From: Roseivirga sp. BDSF3-8
Lineage (GTDB): Bacteria > Bacteroidota > Bacteroidia > Cytophagales > Cyclobacteriaceae
Length of the DNA stretch: 64,000 bases
Reading direction: 5' to 3'
Assembly (NCBI RefSeq): GCF_041449215.1
Contig: NZ_JBGNFV010000001.1
Coordinates: 2,083,001 to 2,147,000 of the forward strand
A program made the position numbers and the translations under genes. The notes under the pieces were generated by a model. That model searched no databases, was not told where the DNA came from, and saw only the letters and a list, made by a program, of their open reading frames with translations. Of the stretch, positions 21,731-30,486 are shown one piece after another (within the stretch, counting starts at the first letter, position 1; each line of letters starts with the position of its first letter).

Positions 21731-21846
21731 ATTAATTTATATTTCCCCGGGCTTTCCGGAGTCAGGAATTAGCACCTTGACCTATTGCAGGTCAGGTTGC
21801 TAGTGCGTCATAGAGCCTGTCTCTCAGCACTTCTCTATAAATCAAT
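21731..21846 (-). promoter_or_regulatory. SAM-I (S-box) riboswitch controlling metY-metX-hom
   Basis: On the minus strand the leader holds the S-box core in order: GAGAAGTGCTGAGAGACAGG, then CTATGACGCACTAGCAACC, a short hairpin GACCTGCAATAGGTC, and the hallmark AAGGTGCTAATTCC. The closing P1 stem is ATTGATTTATA (21836-21846) with TATAAATTAAT (21731-21741), eleven pairs including one G-U. S-box RNAs bind S-adenosylmethionine and switch off methionine genes. No terminator follows P1 immediately; instead, the Cys-rich leader ORF begins six bases later. Confidence 0.9.
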
Positions 21847-21874
21847 TACTGTGGTTAGTAATTGACTGGATATA

Positions 21875-21905
21875 CAATGTTATACACTCCCGGCGAGCTT
21901 TCAAA
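21875..21905 (-). promoter_or_regulatory. Candidate promoter of the met operon leader
   Basis: On the minus strand TTTG (21902-21905) and TAACATTG (21875-21882) are separated by 19 bases, close to the Bacteroidota TTTG / TAnnTTTG pattern with one mismatch. Transcription would begin just before the riboswitch P1 stem. Confidence 0.45.
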
Positions 21906-22101
21906 ATCTTCTGCCAGGGATTTTTTCTGAACGTGATTTTGACGAAAGAGTTTCACGGCACCTCTGCTCCATGTTCTTTTACCGTTTGTAAAAACACGTC
22001 ACCTCACTCATAAAAATAAGTCTGCCATTGCTGTAAAATATAAAAATCCATTTAGGTTGGTTTCTTTAATATTGCCATCGCATCAAAATTTAATAAGAAC
22101 T

Positions 22102-22314
22102 ATGCAAAAGAAACTAAACTTGAAAGCACTTGAGGTGCAGAGCTTTATTACCACTTCAGAAGCTAAAGAGATGAAAGCAGGTAAGCAGTCTCTAAATTAT
22201 AGCGAGTGCGATAGCTGCGGAATTGCCTGTACAGTAGTAGACTGTCCGGTACCTAGTGAAAATTACACTGACTGCGGTAGCTGTGGTATTGCCTGCACCG
22301 TAGTAGAGTGCTAA
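22102..22314 (+). CDS. Pinensin-like lanthipeptide (RiPP) precursor with two Cys-rich cores
   Basis: A 70-residue peptide from the ATG at 22102; this start gives the family leader MQKKLNLKALEVQSFITT typical of Bacteroidota class I lanthipeptide precursors. A short spacer is followed by two near-copies of a core, CDSCGIACTVVDC and CGSCGIACTVVEC, each preceded by a Tyr-Ser/Thr-acidic stretch and each with four Cys and a Thr, plus Ser residues that could form lanthionine rings. No LanB, LanC, peptidase transporter or radical-SAM gene is nearby, so modification enzymes would have to be elsewhere. It is divergent from the met operon leader. The class is confident, the final product unknown. Confidence 0.8.
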   Translation: MQKKLNLKALEVQSFITTSEAKEMKAGKQSLNYSECDSCGIACTVVDCPVPSENYTDCGSCGIACTVVEC

Positions 22315-22330
22315 TCCATCATGTGAATGC

Positions 22331-22360
22331 ATGCAGGCCTTTCAACCGGGAGGCCTGCAT
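22331..22360. terminator. Hairpin between convergent RiPP and aldehyde dehydrogenase genes
   Basis: ATGCAGGCCT (22331-22340) pairs perfectly with AGGCCTGCAT (22351-22360). No T run follows on either side, so termination is likely but weaker than at other sites here. Confidence 0.55.
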
Positions 22361-22361
22361 A

Positions 22362-23810
22362 TTAAAAATACCTAAGCAGTAGATTAATCATCTTTTTCAC
22401 GCGCGGGGTGTACGGAGGGTAAAGAAGCTTAACTGATGTATGGCCAACCCGTTGTTTCAGGACCGCTTTTTCATTGCTAAGACTCAAAAAGCCAAAGTGA
22501 CCGTGACTTTTCCCTATTCCGCTGTGATTGGCTCCGCCGAAGGGTAGGTTTGGGTGCATAAAATGTACCAGCGTTTCGTTAACACATATTCCTCCGGCCG
22601 ATGTATTCTTTTCAATTGCCTGCCGATTTTCTTTACCACCACAGAACAGGTACATAGCCAGAGGTTTTGGCTTGCTGTTGATATAGGTTATCACGTCATC
22701 TACCGTATTGAAAGATAATACAGGAAGGATAGGGCCGAAAATCTCTTCATTTGATAATTTGCCATCCGGATCAACACCTGTTAGGACTGTTGGTGATATA
22801 TAGCAATCCTCACGGTGAGTTTGGCCACCGCTTACCAGCAGAGCACCGTCATCCAAGGCTTCATTTAGCATATCGTTCAGCCGGTCAAAGTGTCTCTCAT
22901 TAATAATTCTGGCATATGCTGCGGATTTCTGAATACCTTTACCATCCGGGTCAAACAAGCGTAAAATGGCTGAGCGTATTTCCTCCAGCAGAGCATTTTG
23001 AATTTTTTCATGGCACAGCACATAATCCGGTGCTATACAGGTCTGTCCTGCATTACTGAACTTCCCCCAAACCAATTTTTCTGCGGTGTCTCTGAGATTT
23101 GCTTTCTCATCTACTATAAGGGGAGACTTCCCTCCAAGCTCCAGGGTTATGCTTGAGAGGTGCCTGGAAGCGGCCTCCATTATAATTTTACCTACTTGCG
23201 GGCTTCCGGTAAAAAAAATATGATCAAATGGTCGTTCTAACAATGCTGTACTAGTCTCTTTATCTCCCAGCATAACCTGGACGATATCATCATCACCAAA
23301 GCACTCTTCCACCATGCGGTGTATGAGATCTGAAGTGGCAGGAGAGAGTTCTGAAGGTTTGATCATGACAGTATTGCCAGCAGCAAGGGCGGATACAAGC
23401 GGACCCACTGTCAGATTAAAAGGAAAATTCCAGGGAGCAATTATCAGGCAGATTCCCTTCGGTTCATAGTGAATGGCCCCATTCGTACCTAACAGGCTTA
23501 GAGGCGTACTGACCTTTTTCGGCTTCATCCATTTTTTCAAATGAGTGATGGCGTGATTCAGCTCCTGGATTACTACGTATACCTCGCTGAGGTCTACTTC
23601 TTCAGGCGGTTTTTTAAAGTCTTTAAATAGGGCCTCCTTAATGGCCGGCCGGTTGTTCATTACCCAGTCACGTAGCTTAGTAAGCCTCCTTTTACGTGAC
23701 TTATACCCTTCACTTCTTAGAGCGACACTGTTAGACTTTAAGCGCCTAAAGTGCTTGTCAACCACGTTATCCGTGGCTGTTGATGAATTATTAAGGGTTG
23801 CTTCAGGCAT
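22362..23810 (-). CDS. Aldehyde dehydrogenase (class 3-like)
   Basis: NAD(P)-dependent oxidation of aldehydes to acids. 482 residues with the full ALDH set: APWNFPFNL near 125, GNTVMIKPSELSP, FTGSPQVGK, the general base Glu in ITLELGGKSP near 225, and the catalytic Cys in NAGQTCIAPDYVL near 260. The length and the hydrophobic, basic C-terminus (RVKKMINLLLRYF) resemble the ALDH3/fatty-aldehyde group, which often touches membranes. The substrate cannot be read. It stands alone on the minus strand. Confidence 0.93.
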   Translation of the reverse strand: MPEATLNNSSTATDNVVDKHFRRLKSNSVALRSEGYKSRKRRLTKLRDWVMNNRPAIKEALFKDFKKPPEEVDLSEVYVVIQELNHAITHLKKWMKPKKVSTPLSLLGTNGAIHYEPKGICLIIAPWNFPFNLTVGPLVSALAAGNTVMIKPSELSPATSDLIHRMVEECFGDDDIVQVMLGDKETSTALLERPFDHIFFTGSPQVGKIIMEAASRHLSSITLELGGKSPLIVDEKANLRDTAEKLVWGKFSNAGQTCIAPDYVLCHEKIQNALLEEIRSAILRLFDPDGKGIQKSAAYARIINERHFDRLNDMLNEALDDGALLVSGGQTHREDCYISPTVLTGVDPDGKLSNEEIFGPILPVLSFNTVDDVITYINSKPKPLAMYLFCGGKENRQAIEKNTSAGGICVNETLVHFMHPNLPFGGANHSGIGKSHGHFGFLSLSNEKAVLKQRVGHTSVKLLYPPYTPRVKKMINLLLRYF

Positions 23811-23948
23811 ATCGGAATGGTTTTCAGAACAGTAAGTTTAAAACATTTTTCCTGAAAGTTGTTTTAATGTTACCTTTATGTTAACTTAATGTTACGGTAA
23901 AATTTATCTTTGCAATGGAATTGAATTCTGCAATTCAGCACACAGGGT

Positions 23949-24824
23949 ATGAGAAGGAGAGTTGTTTACATATTTTTAATCTTAATATTATTGTTGACCC
24001 AAGGACTTAGTGCCAGGTGTATGTTCATTTCTGAAGGCACACATTTTACCGGCCACACCTCAATTGACTCACTGGTTATTTTTTACTCCCAGAGTAAAGC
24101 ACTTGATGAGGAAGAAGTGGAAGACCACTTTTCCAGATTAGAAAATCATATTGAGAAATTACAAAAAAAACGTGGTAGTGGCCCGGCTACTGAGTTTTTT
24201 CTGAGTAAACTCTTCTATAAAACACATAAGAAATTTCTTCGGAACTATAAGGCCGTGGTAGCGTATGACCGCCTGATCCTTAGCGGTGACTATAACTGTA
24301 TCAGCGGTACGGCCCTATACGCGGTTGTATTTGATGCACTTGAGATTCCATATACGATATATGAATCCGATGATCATGTATTTCTTATGGTCCAAGCGGG
24401 GGAAGAACGTTACCTAATAGAGAGTACAGACCCTCTCAACGGGTTTATAGCTGATGAAACGATCATAGCGAGACACGTTGAAAATATCTCAAATGGCCTG
24501 GTTTCAGTATTCCCGACTAGTGTGGGTTCTTCTGAGGGTCTGGCTCAGGGTAAGCCTGGCGTACAGGAATTACCCGGACTTGCAGCATTGGCCGGATTGC
24601 AGTATTACAATGAAGCTGTCATTCATTACCGTGAAGGGAAGCTGTCAGAAGCCTACAGGCTGGCATTACGCGGATACCAGTTTTACCCTTCTAAAAGGCT
24701 AAAGCTTTGCCTTGACACGATATTGGATGCTATTGTTACCTGTGCTGATGTATCAGAGGAGACTAAACGCAGGCTATATAAGCAGTATATCACTTTTGTT
24801 AATAAGTCTTCATCTGCCTCCTAA
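23949..24824 (+). CDS. Exported transglutaminase-like protein
   Basis: 291 residues with a signal peptide (about 1-22). A papain/transglutaminase-like triad can be traced: Cys in YNCISGTALYAVVFDALEIP near 118, His in DDHVFLMV near 140, and Asp in LIESTDPLNGF near 155. The remainder is helical and may hold TPR-like pairs (GKLSEAYRLALRGYQFYPS). The activity could be peptidase, cross-linking or non-catalytic. Its 3' end overlaps the convergent next gene by four bases. Confidence 0.78.
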   Translation: MRRRVVYIFLILILLLTQGLSARCMFISEGTHFTGHTSIDSLVIFYSQSKALDEEEVEDHFSRLENHIEKLQKKRGSGPATEFFLSKLFYKTHKKFLRNYKAVVAYDRLILSGDYNCISGTALYAVVFDALEIPYTIYESDDHVFLMVQAGEERYLIESTDPLNGFIADETIIARHVENISNGLVSVFPTSVGSSEGLAQGKPGVQELPGLAALAGLQYYNEAVIHYREGKLSEAYRLALRGYQFYPSKRLKLCLDTILDAIVTCADVSEETKRRLYKQYITFVNKSSSAS

Positions 24825-25672
24825 TCCTCACCTGCCCACTCAGGTATTGGAATGTTCACTTCTATCGAGACTCCCTTTGTAACGGTAGGATCCATAGATA
24901 AATAGCCTTGATAATGGGAGGCTATATTATGCACAGCCTTATAGTTTTCCGGCCACTTATCTTTTTTTACCTGTAAGTCGAGGCCAGTCTCGCTATCATC
25001 ATTATCAAGTATATGAAGCCGTACTTGACCAGAGGTGTAGCATAGATAGTAGCAAATAGAAGTAGGGGTTCGCATGAAAGTGGATTCGACTAATAATAGG
25101 AGAGATATGGTAAACATGTCCTGTTCAAAATATTTGTTAAACCGCCTGCCTGGCTGATTGCATTCTATTTCCAGAAAGCTGAACTCATCCTCAGCTAGTT
25201 GACTAAAGTTTTCTTTGATAACGAAATACAGGCTTTTTTCGGAAAGCCCCTTGCCCTTCAGGCAATCACGAATCATATCCGATGCCAGGCCGTTTCTCAC
25301 TGTAAACCTAATAAGGTCTTCGAGGTAGCGGAGTGAGTCTGGATACCTGTTTCCCACTTTTTGGGTAATGGCAAGTACATCATCCTGCATAGCATAGTAC
25401 TTATACACAAGTTGTTGCTGAACGACTTCTGCTACAAAAGAGCGGGTGAGGCTGTTCAATCGACGCTTTTTAGCAGAGGCGGCATTCATATCAAATGGCT
25501 TTTGGCTGAGGCCTATGGCATTGGCTGATAGCATTAGAGCATTTTTATTAGCCTGATTGAGTTTGGATAGGGCAAGTGATCGCAACACGCCAAAAACAGC
25601 CGCTATAACTAATATAGTAAGGGGAATGGTAACAAGAATCTTAAGAAGCTCAAGAAATGATTGAAGATCCAT
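24821..25672 (-). CDS. Membrane-anchored protein resembling a degenerate histidine kinase
   Basis: 283 residues. One N-terminal membrane helix (about 10-32) is followed by a helical region and a C-terminal part whose end (HYQGYLSMDPTVTKGVSIEVNIPIPE) resembles the last strands of a GHKL ATPase domain. The phosphorylatable His, N box and G boxes are not visible, so ATP binding is doubtful. I do not recognise a named family. It stands alone; no response regulator is adjacent. Confidence 0.6.
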   Translation of the reverse strand: MDLQSFLELLKILVTIPLTILVIAAVFGVLRSLALSKLNQANKNALMLSANAIGLSQKPFDMNAASAKKRRLNSLTRSFVAEVVQQQLVYKYYAMQDDVLAITQKVGNRYPDSLRYLEDLIRFTVRNGLASDMIRDCLKGKGLSEKSLYFVIKENFSQLAEDEFSFLEIECNQPGRRFNKYFEQDMFTISLLLLVESTFMRTPTSICYYLCYTSGQVRLHILDNDDSETGLDLQVKKDKWPENYKAVHNIASHYQGYLSMDPTVTKGVSIEVNIPIPEWAGED

Positions 25673-25792
25673 CCTTACAAAATCTAATGCCAGGAAAGGT
25701 AAGCTAGGTACTTAATTATTAATATTCAAAAAAGAGATGTTTAATATTCTTTTAAACTTAAATGATGTTACTCATCAACAGCGAAAATGAAT

Positions 25793-25818
25793 AAAAAAAG
25801 CCCGCCGTAGCGAGCTTA
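25793..25818 (-). terminator. Terminator of the OmpA gene pair
   Basis: On the minus strand AAGCTCGC pairs with GCGGGCTT (one G-U) around a four-base loop and runs into a T-rich stretch. Confidence 0.65.
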
Positions 25819-25835
25819 ATTTTTTTCCTAAAAGG

Positions 25836-27854
25836 TTATTCACTTATTATTCTGAACTCTACCCTTCGGTTCTGCCTTCTCCCTTCTTCGGTATTATTAT
25901 CCTCAACCGGATTACTTTCTCCTTTGCCTTCTGTTGCCAGGCGATCAGGGTCCACCCCTTCACCTACCAGATAATTTTTGATGGCCCGGGCTCTTTCACG
26001 GGATAGTGTGAGGTTGTATGCATCGTCACCCACATTATCTGTATGCCCGGTAATTCTGATTCTCAGGTCTTCGTTCTTCTTTAAAAGGTCAGCCAATCTA
26101 TTCAGTCCGAGCTTACTGTCTGACTGAATCGCACTGCTGTTAAAGGCAAAAAATACATTATTGATAGTGATGGGAGCAGCGTATTCTTTACTTACCAAAT
26201 ACAGGTCTTTCTTCATTTCCCGGTAAGAGGTATCCGCCGTCAGGTCAATGTTATCGCTAATAGGTAAGAACTTATCTGCTTGTGGAGTAAATCCATATCT
26301 GTTACCCGCAGGCAGCAGAATTTCAAAAAAGCCCTCACTATTTGATTCCAGGGTATCGATAACCTCTGAACTGCTCAGGTTTTGTACTTCAATATTTGCC
26401 TGAAGGGGAATTTTTTCATTTTCTCTTTTCTCATAGACATTTCCCTGAATGAAAACCACTGCAGGAGCTTCGTAAAAGAGAGGTAAGGATACTCTGAAAA
26501 TGTCCGTATTGCCTTCTTCCTGTGATTTTACAAAATAGGCATAATTACCCTCCTTAGGCAGATTAAAGAAGAGATCATCATCCTTTGAATTGATAACGTT
26601 GCCCAGGTTTTCAGGTTCAGTCCAGTTAGTCCAAGTGCTATCCAGCCGGCGAGTAACATAAATGTCAGTGCCTCCATATCCGCTGAATCCGCGAGAGCTG
26701 TAAAACATTGTTTTTCCGTCTGAGGATAAAAAGGGACCCGCTTCTTCTCCGGCTGAGTTGACTACACTCCCCAGGTTTAGGGGAACACTATAAGAACTAT
26801 CTTCCTGTTGAAATGACACGTACAGATCACGGTCACCGTGTGAATCATCACGCTGTATAGCCATGAGAAGCACTTCCTGGTCATTGCTTACGTAGTAGTT
26901 AGCCTTGGGGGAAAGGTTGTAGTCATCCTTTATTTCTACAGGAGTGGGCTCCTGAAATTCACCATCTACTTTACGGCTGAATGAAATGCCTGGTATCATC
27001 CGGTTGCCTTCGTAAATATTTCCCAACAAGAGAACCATGGTATTACCATCACTTGAGATGGCATTGATGAAGTTAGGCTGATCATTATTAAGAGGGGGGC
27101 CTATGTTACGCGCTTCTTCCCACTGGCCGGTTTCCTCGTTAATATCTGCTACCCAGATGTCCTCCGGGTCATCTTCACCCCCTACATTGTCCGGGTGATT
27201 AAGGCGGCTGAAGTACATCTGTTTGCCATCGGGCGAAACAATGGGTCCGTATTCTGCATAGGGGCTGTTAATTGCTGGTCCTACACGCTCTACTCTTAGA
27301 GCAGGATCTAAATTTGTGGCAATGTTTATACCTGCCGTAATTGGATATTGTGTACTTGAGATGCCTATAGCGTCAATTGCATTATAGCCGGGTACAGCAT
27401 TACCATCAATTACGACCTTTATGGCATGGACCTTATATGGAGTTTTATCAACATTGATATTAAGTACTCTCCCGCTAAGTTCCAGGGGCTGGGGAGTAAG
27501 TTCGTAAAGCAGGTACTCGACTCCGGTGCTATCATAGGCAAATACCTTGGAAACCGAGCCTGGATTAAAGCTTTCCCCGATGGCTACTTGTTTTATGCGA
27601 ATAGGGTTTCGGAACCCGACTTTAATAAATTCTGATTTATTGGGTCTTCGGGGAACCCATGCATTTGGGCTTTCTCCTCCGGCGGGTAGTACATTAGGTC
27701 TGCCCAGGGTCTGAAGAGCTGAGTACTGTGGATAAGAGTATTCTGAGGAAACTTCTATTACTGTACTGGCCCATTCCACATTCTGACCTGAAGCTGCCAA
27801 AGGGGTCAGCGCCGTAATGATTAAAAGTAGTAAGGTTGATGGTTGGATAGTCAT
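25836..27854 (-). CDS. OmpA-family outer membrane protein with PD40 repeats
   Basis: 672 residues. A signal peptide (about 1-23) is followed by a discoidin-like N-terminal part and then PD40/WD40-like beta-propeller repeats (GPIVSPDGKQMYFSR, ISSDGNTMVLLLG, FLSSDGKTMFYSSRGF), a short carboxypeptidase-regulatory-like beta domain, and a C-terminal OmpA peptidoglycan-binding domain with ITGHTDNVGDDAYNLTLSRE. Such proteins are common envelope components in Bacteroidota; some support type IX secretion (PorE-like), but that role is not shown here. It lies 11 bases after a second OmpA gene, in one operon. Confidence 0.9.
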   Translation of the reverse strand: MTIQPSTLLLLIITALTPLAASGQNVEWASTVIEVSSEYSYPQYSALQTLGRPNVLPAGGESPNAWVPRRPNKSEFIKVGFRNPIRIKQVAIGESFNPGSVSKVFAYDSTGVEYLLYELTPQPLELSGRVLNINVDKTPYKVHAIKVVIDGNAVPGYNAIDAIGISSTQYPITAGINIATNLDPALRVERVGPAINSPYAEYGPIVSPDGKQMYFSRLNHPDNVGGEDDPEDIWVADINEETGQWEEARNIGPPLNNDQPNFINAISSDGNTMVLLLGNIYEGNRMIPGISFSRKVDGEFQEPTPVEIKDDYNLSPKANYYVSNDQEVLLMAIQRDDSHGDRDLYVSFQQEDSSYSVPLNLGSVVNSAGEEAGPFLSSDGKTMFYSSRGFSGYGGTDIYVTRRLDSTWTNWTEPENLGNVINSKDDDLFFNLPKEGNYAYFVKSQEEGNTDIFRVSLPLFYEAPAVVFIQGNVYEKRENEKIPLQANIEVQNLSSSEVIDTLESNSEGFFEILLPAGNRYGFTPQADKFLPISDNIDLTADTSYREMKKDLYLVSKEYAAPITINNVFFAFNSSAIQSDSKLGLNRLADLLKKNEDLRIRITGHTDNVGDDAYNLTLSRERARAIKNYLVGEGVDPDRLATEGKGESNPVEDNNTEEGRRQNRRVEFRIISE

Positions 27855-27865
27855 TTGTGGATTTA

Positions 27866-28624
27866 TTAATTTTTGATGATGCGCACCTCCACGCGCCGGT
27901 TCAGCCTCCGCGCCTCTTCTGTATTTTCCCGGGTAAGGGGCTGAGATCCTCCAAAAGCTTTCGTTTTAATCCTATTCTTGGATACTCCTTTGGATACAAG
28001 GTAATCCCTGACAGCATCTACTCTTTTTTGAGATAGTTTAAGGTTGGCTTTATGTCCGCCACGGTAGTCAGTATGGCCTTCAAGCTGTATTTCCATTTGT
28101 GGATTTTCAAGAAGGGTCTTTGCCAGTTCATCCAGTTCCTGATAGGATGGTTCGGTGATCTGATAATCTCCGACCTTAAAAATGAGCTTTTCAAGACGAA
28201 TAACGCGTCCGACACCCTGGGGTATTAGTTCAAAATGCCTGACATACACACTATCGGAATGAGTACTGTCCGTAAAGGCAATCTCGGCCATTTCATCTTT
28301 GTAGCCTGGTGCGGACACGACTACTTTATAAGCGCCATTACCAGGTACAAAAAATGCATAGTCGCCTTGCATCTGTTTTGTATTTGAAATTCCAACGATA
28401 CTTCCGTAGGGGATTTTTTCGTAGCTCACCTTTGCCAGAAGTGGCTGTTGGTTTTCACTGTCGGTTACCTGCCCCAGTATTTTTATTATGCGTACAGGTT
28501 TTTTATCAGGAGATTGAGCATGAGCCTGAAGGCCGATTGTGGTTAACAGGAAAAGCAGACAAAATCCACAAATGAGATTAAACCTCGAGTTCATACGATA
28601 GAATCTGGTAAAAAAATCATCCAT
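27866..28624 (-). CDS. OmpA-family protein with carboxypeptidase-regulatory-like domain
   Basis: 252 residues. The membrane/signal segment (about 15-36) is followed by a CarboxypepD-reg-like beta domain (KILGQVTDSENQQPLLAKVS) and a C-terminal OmpA domain (EGHTDYRGGHKANLKLSQKR, then TEEARRLNRRVEVRI). It binds peptidoglycan from the outer membrane side. It is the first gene of the OmpA pair. Start choice is uncertain: an ATG about 12 residues inside (MNSRFNLICGF) would give a more typical signal peptide. Confidence 0.88.
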   Translation of the reverse strand: MDDFFTRFYRMNSRFNLICGFCLLFLLTTIGLQAHAQSPDKKPVRIIKILGQVTDSENQQPLLAKVSYEKIPYGSIVGISNTKQMQGDYAFFVPGNGAYKVVVSAPGYKDEMAEIAFTDSTHSDSVYVRHFELIPQGVGRVIRLEKLIFKVGDYQITEPSYQELDELAKTLLENPQMEIQLEGHTDYRGGHKANLKLSQKRVDAVRDYLVSKGVSKNRIKTKAFGGSQPLTRENTEEARRLNRRVEVRIIKN

Positions 28625-28953
28625 TAAGGTACGTCATTTTGATAAACAAAATGAGAAAAATTGTACTTTATTCGATTTAATAAATAATTCTCATCTTTTT
28701 TTGTGAAAAAATCACAAAAGCCTGCGGGCGATATATTTTCAAAGCTACAACTATGAGGGGGTTTTCATAGTATTTTGATCTTTTGCCTGTAAAATATTAC
28801 ATGCCTTTCAAAACATTGTTTAAAAATTATAATGAACATTTCAGATATTTAATTTTAACATTAGCAGTTTTACCCTTTCAACCAGCTTATTTTCGAAAGA
28901 GTTAAAACAACCAAATCATGTATTAATTTGTAGTTAAGACATGATATTTCTTT
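28625..28953. other. AT-rich divergent intergenic region
   Basis: No gene. It should hold promoters for the OmpA pair and the PAS kinase. ATCATGT (28915-28921) and ACATGAT (28939-28945) form an inverted repeat directly upstream of the kinase start, and GTGAaaaaaTCAC makes a small hairpin farther left. Confidence 0.5.
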
Positions 28954-30408
28954 ATGTCATTTCCAAATAAAATAGAAGAAGACTTCTCTATTCTTCAGTC
29001 AGTAATAGAAGCCAGCAGGGAGATAGTCATATTGCTAAGCCCTGAGCAAGAGGTTAAAGCATTTAACCAGAAGGCTGCTACGGTAGTGGCTCAGTTTGAA
29101 GGGAAGAACCTGAAAACGGGGATAAATATCCAGGACTGTATTCCTGTTGATGATCCTGATGTACTTAGTAAGCTTGTCTCTAAGGCACTTTCAGGACATA
29201 AGACTCATCTAACGCATTATTATTTTGTTAGAAAGAGACAAAAAAGATGGTTTGACATCTCCTTCCAGCCACTAATGGCTGGAGAAACTATCCTTCCCTA
29301 TGTGCTGATCTATGCATCTGATGTGACATCTAGAAGAGAGGAGGCAAACAGGTTTCGAGACCTTGAGCTAAACTTTTCCTCTATTTTTCAGCAGGTTGCA
29401 GTAGGGGTGATGCTATATGATATCAATTACAATCCTATCCGTGTCAATAAGAAATTTACTCAAATTACGGGTTATGACCTGAAGGAGTACCGTTCTCAGG
29501 GGGCATGGTCTATAACCCATCCTGATTATATAGAAGAAAGTATGGATCTGGCTGCCAAGCTGCTGAATGGCGAGCTGGATCACTATGAGCTGGAAAAGAA
29601 GTACCTGCATAAAGACGGTGGGGAAGTATGGATATACCTGACGGCTACGGTAGTAAAAAATCAGCAGGGAGAACCGCGGCAACTGATCAGTGTCGTGCAG
29701 GATATAAGCACACAAAAGGAGATAGAAAAGGAACTGAAGGCTAAGAATGAGGAGCTTGACAATTTTGTTTTTAAAGCAGCACATGATCTTAAAGGTCCTA
29801 TAGCAAGCCTTTTAGGTCTGCATTCAATTGTAGAAGCGGAGGAGTTTCAGGATGAAACTGCAATGTTCTATTTCAAGCACTATAATACCAATGTGCTGAG
29901 GTTGAATTATGTACTGGAAAACCTTATCGAGCTTGCTCGTGTCAAGGAGGCTTCTCTTAAGAAAGAGCTTGTTAATACGCGGGAAATAGTTGAGCAGAGT
30001 ATGCAGGCGCTCAATCACTTACCTGAATACGAAAATATAGACTTCGACCTGAATATTTCCCAGACAGCGGACCTTAAGGCTCAAAAGAGCTTATTAACCT
30101 CAATTATTCAGAATCTTCTGGAAAATGCCATTAAGTACTCTGACCATAAGAAGACTCCCCGGGTTACGGTGAATATAGAGGAAAGAAAAGATAGCCTAAA
30201 AGTGCAGGTGCAGGATAATGGCATAGGTATGCCGACTGAAGTGCAGGAGAAAATATTTGATATGTTTTATCGGGGTACCGAGCAGAGTAAGGGAAGTGGC
30301 CTTGGTTTGTATATAGTGAAAAGTGCTGTAGACAGACTGGGGGGCACGCTCACTGTGGATAGCAAAGACAGGCAGGGAACTATATTTACTGTGTTGCTTC
30401 CTGCATGA
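28954..30408 (+). CDS. PAS-domain sensor histidine kinase (soluble)
   Basis: 484 residues without membrane helices. Two PAS regions (about 10-130 and 145-255, with a PAC end VVQDISTQKEIEKELK) lead by a short coiled coil to the HisKA domain with the phosphorylated His in FKAAHDLKGPIASLLGL. The catalytic domain has the N box LLENAIKYS, G1 DNGIGMP and G2 GSGLGLYIVKSA. It senses an intracellular signal and phosphorylates a response regulator that is not in this window. It ends at a strong terminator. Confidence 0.93.
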   Translation: MSFPNKIEEDFSILQSVIEASREIVILLSPEQEVKAFNQKAATVVAQFEGKNLKTGINIQDCIPVDDPDVLSKLVSKALSGHKTHLTHYYFVRKRQKRWFDISFQPLMAGETILPYVLIYASDVTSRREEANRFRDLELNFSSIFQQVAVGVMLYDINYNPIRVNKKFTQITGYDLKEYRSQGAWSITHPDYIEESMDLAAKLLNGELDHYELEKKYLHKDGGEVWIYLTATVVKNQQGEPRQLISVVQDISTQKEIEKELKAKNEELDNFVFKAAHDLKGPIASLLGLHSIVEAEEFQDETAMFYFKHYNTNVLRLNYVLENLIELARVKEASLKKELVNTREIVEQSMQALNHLPEYENIDFDLNISQTADLKAQKSLLTSIIQNLLENAIKYSDHKKTPRVTVNIEERKDSLKVQVQDNGIGMPTEVQEKIFDMFYRGTEQSKGSGLGLYIVKSAVDRLGGTLTVDSKDRQGTIFTVLLPA

Positions 30409-30428
30409 TAAGTCCAGGTAAGGGGATA

Positions 30429-30467
30429 AAAAAAAGGAGCTGCTCTTAGAAGAGCAGCTCCTTTTTT
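30429..30467. terminator. Strong bidirectional terminator
   Basis: A near-perfect stem built on GGAGCTGCTCTT / AGAGCAGCTCC, with an A run before and a T run after. It separates the convergent PAS kinase and M23 peptidase genes. Confidence 0.85.
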
Positions 30468-30486
30468 AATGCCTTTTTCTTACGTG

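Noticed and set aside
22057-22101. Longer N-terminus of the lanthipeptide precursor
   Set aside because: The extra 15 residues do not fit the family; the conserved leader begins at the ATG at 22102.
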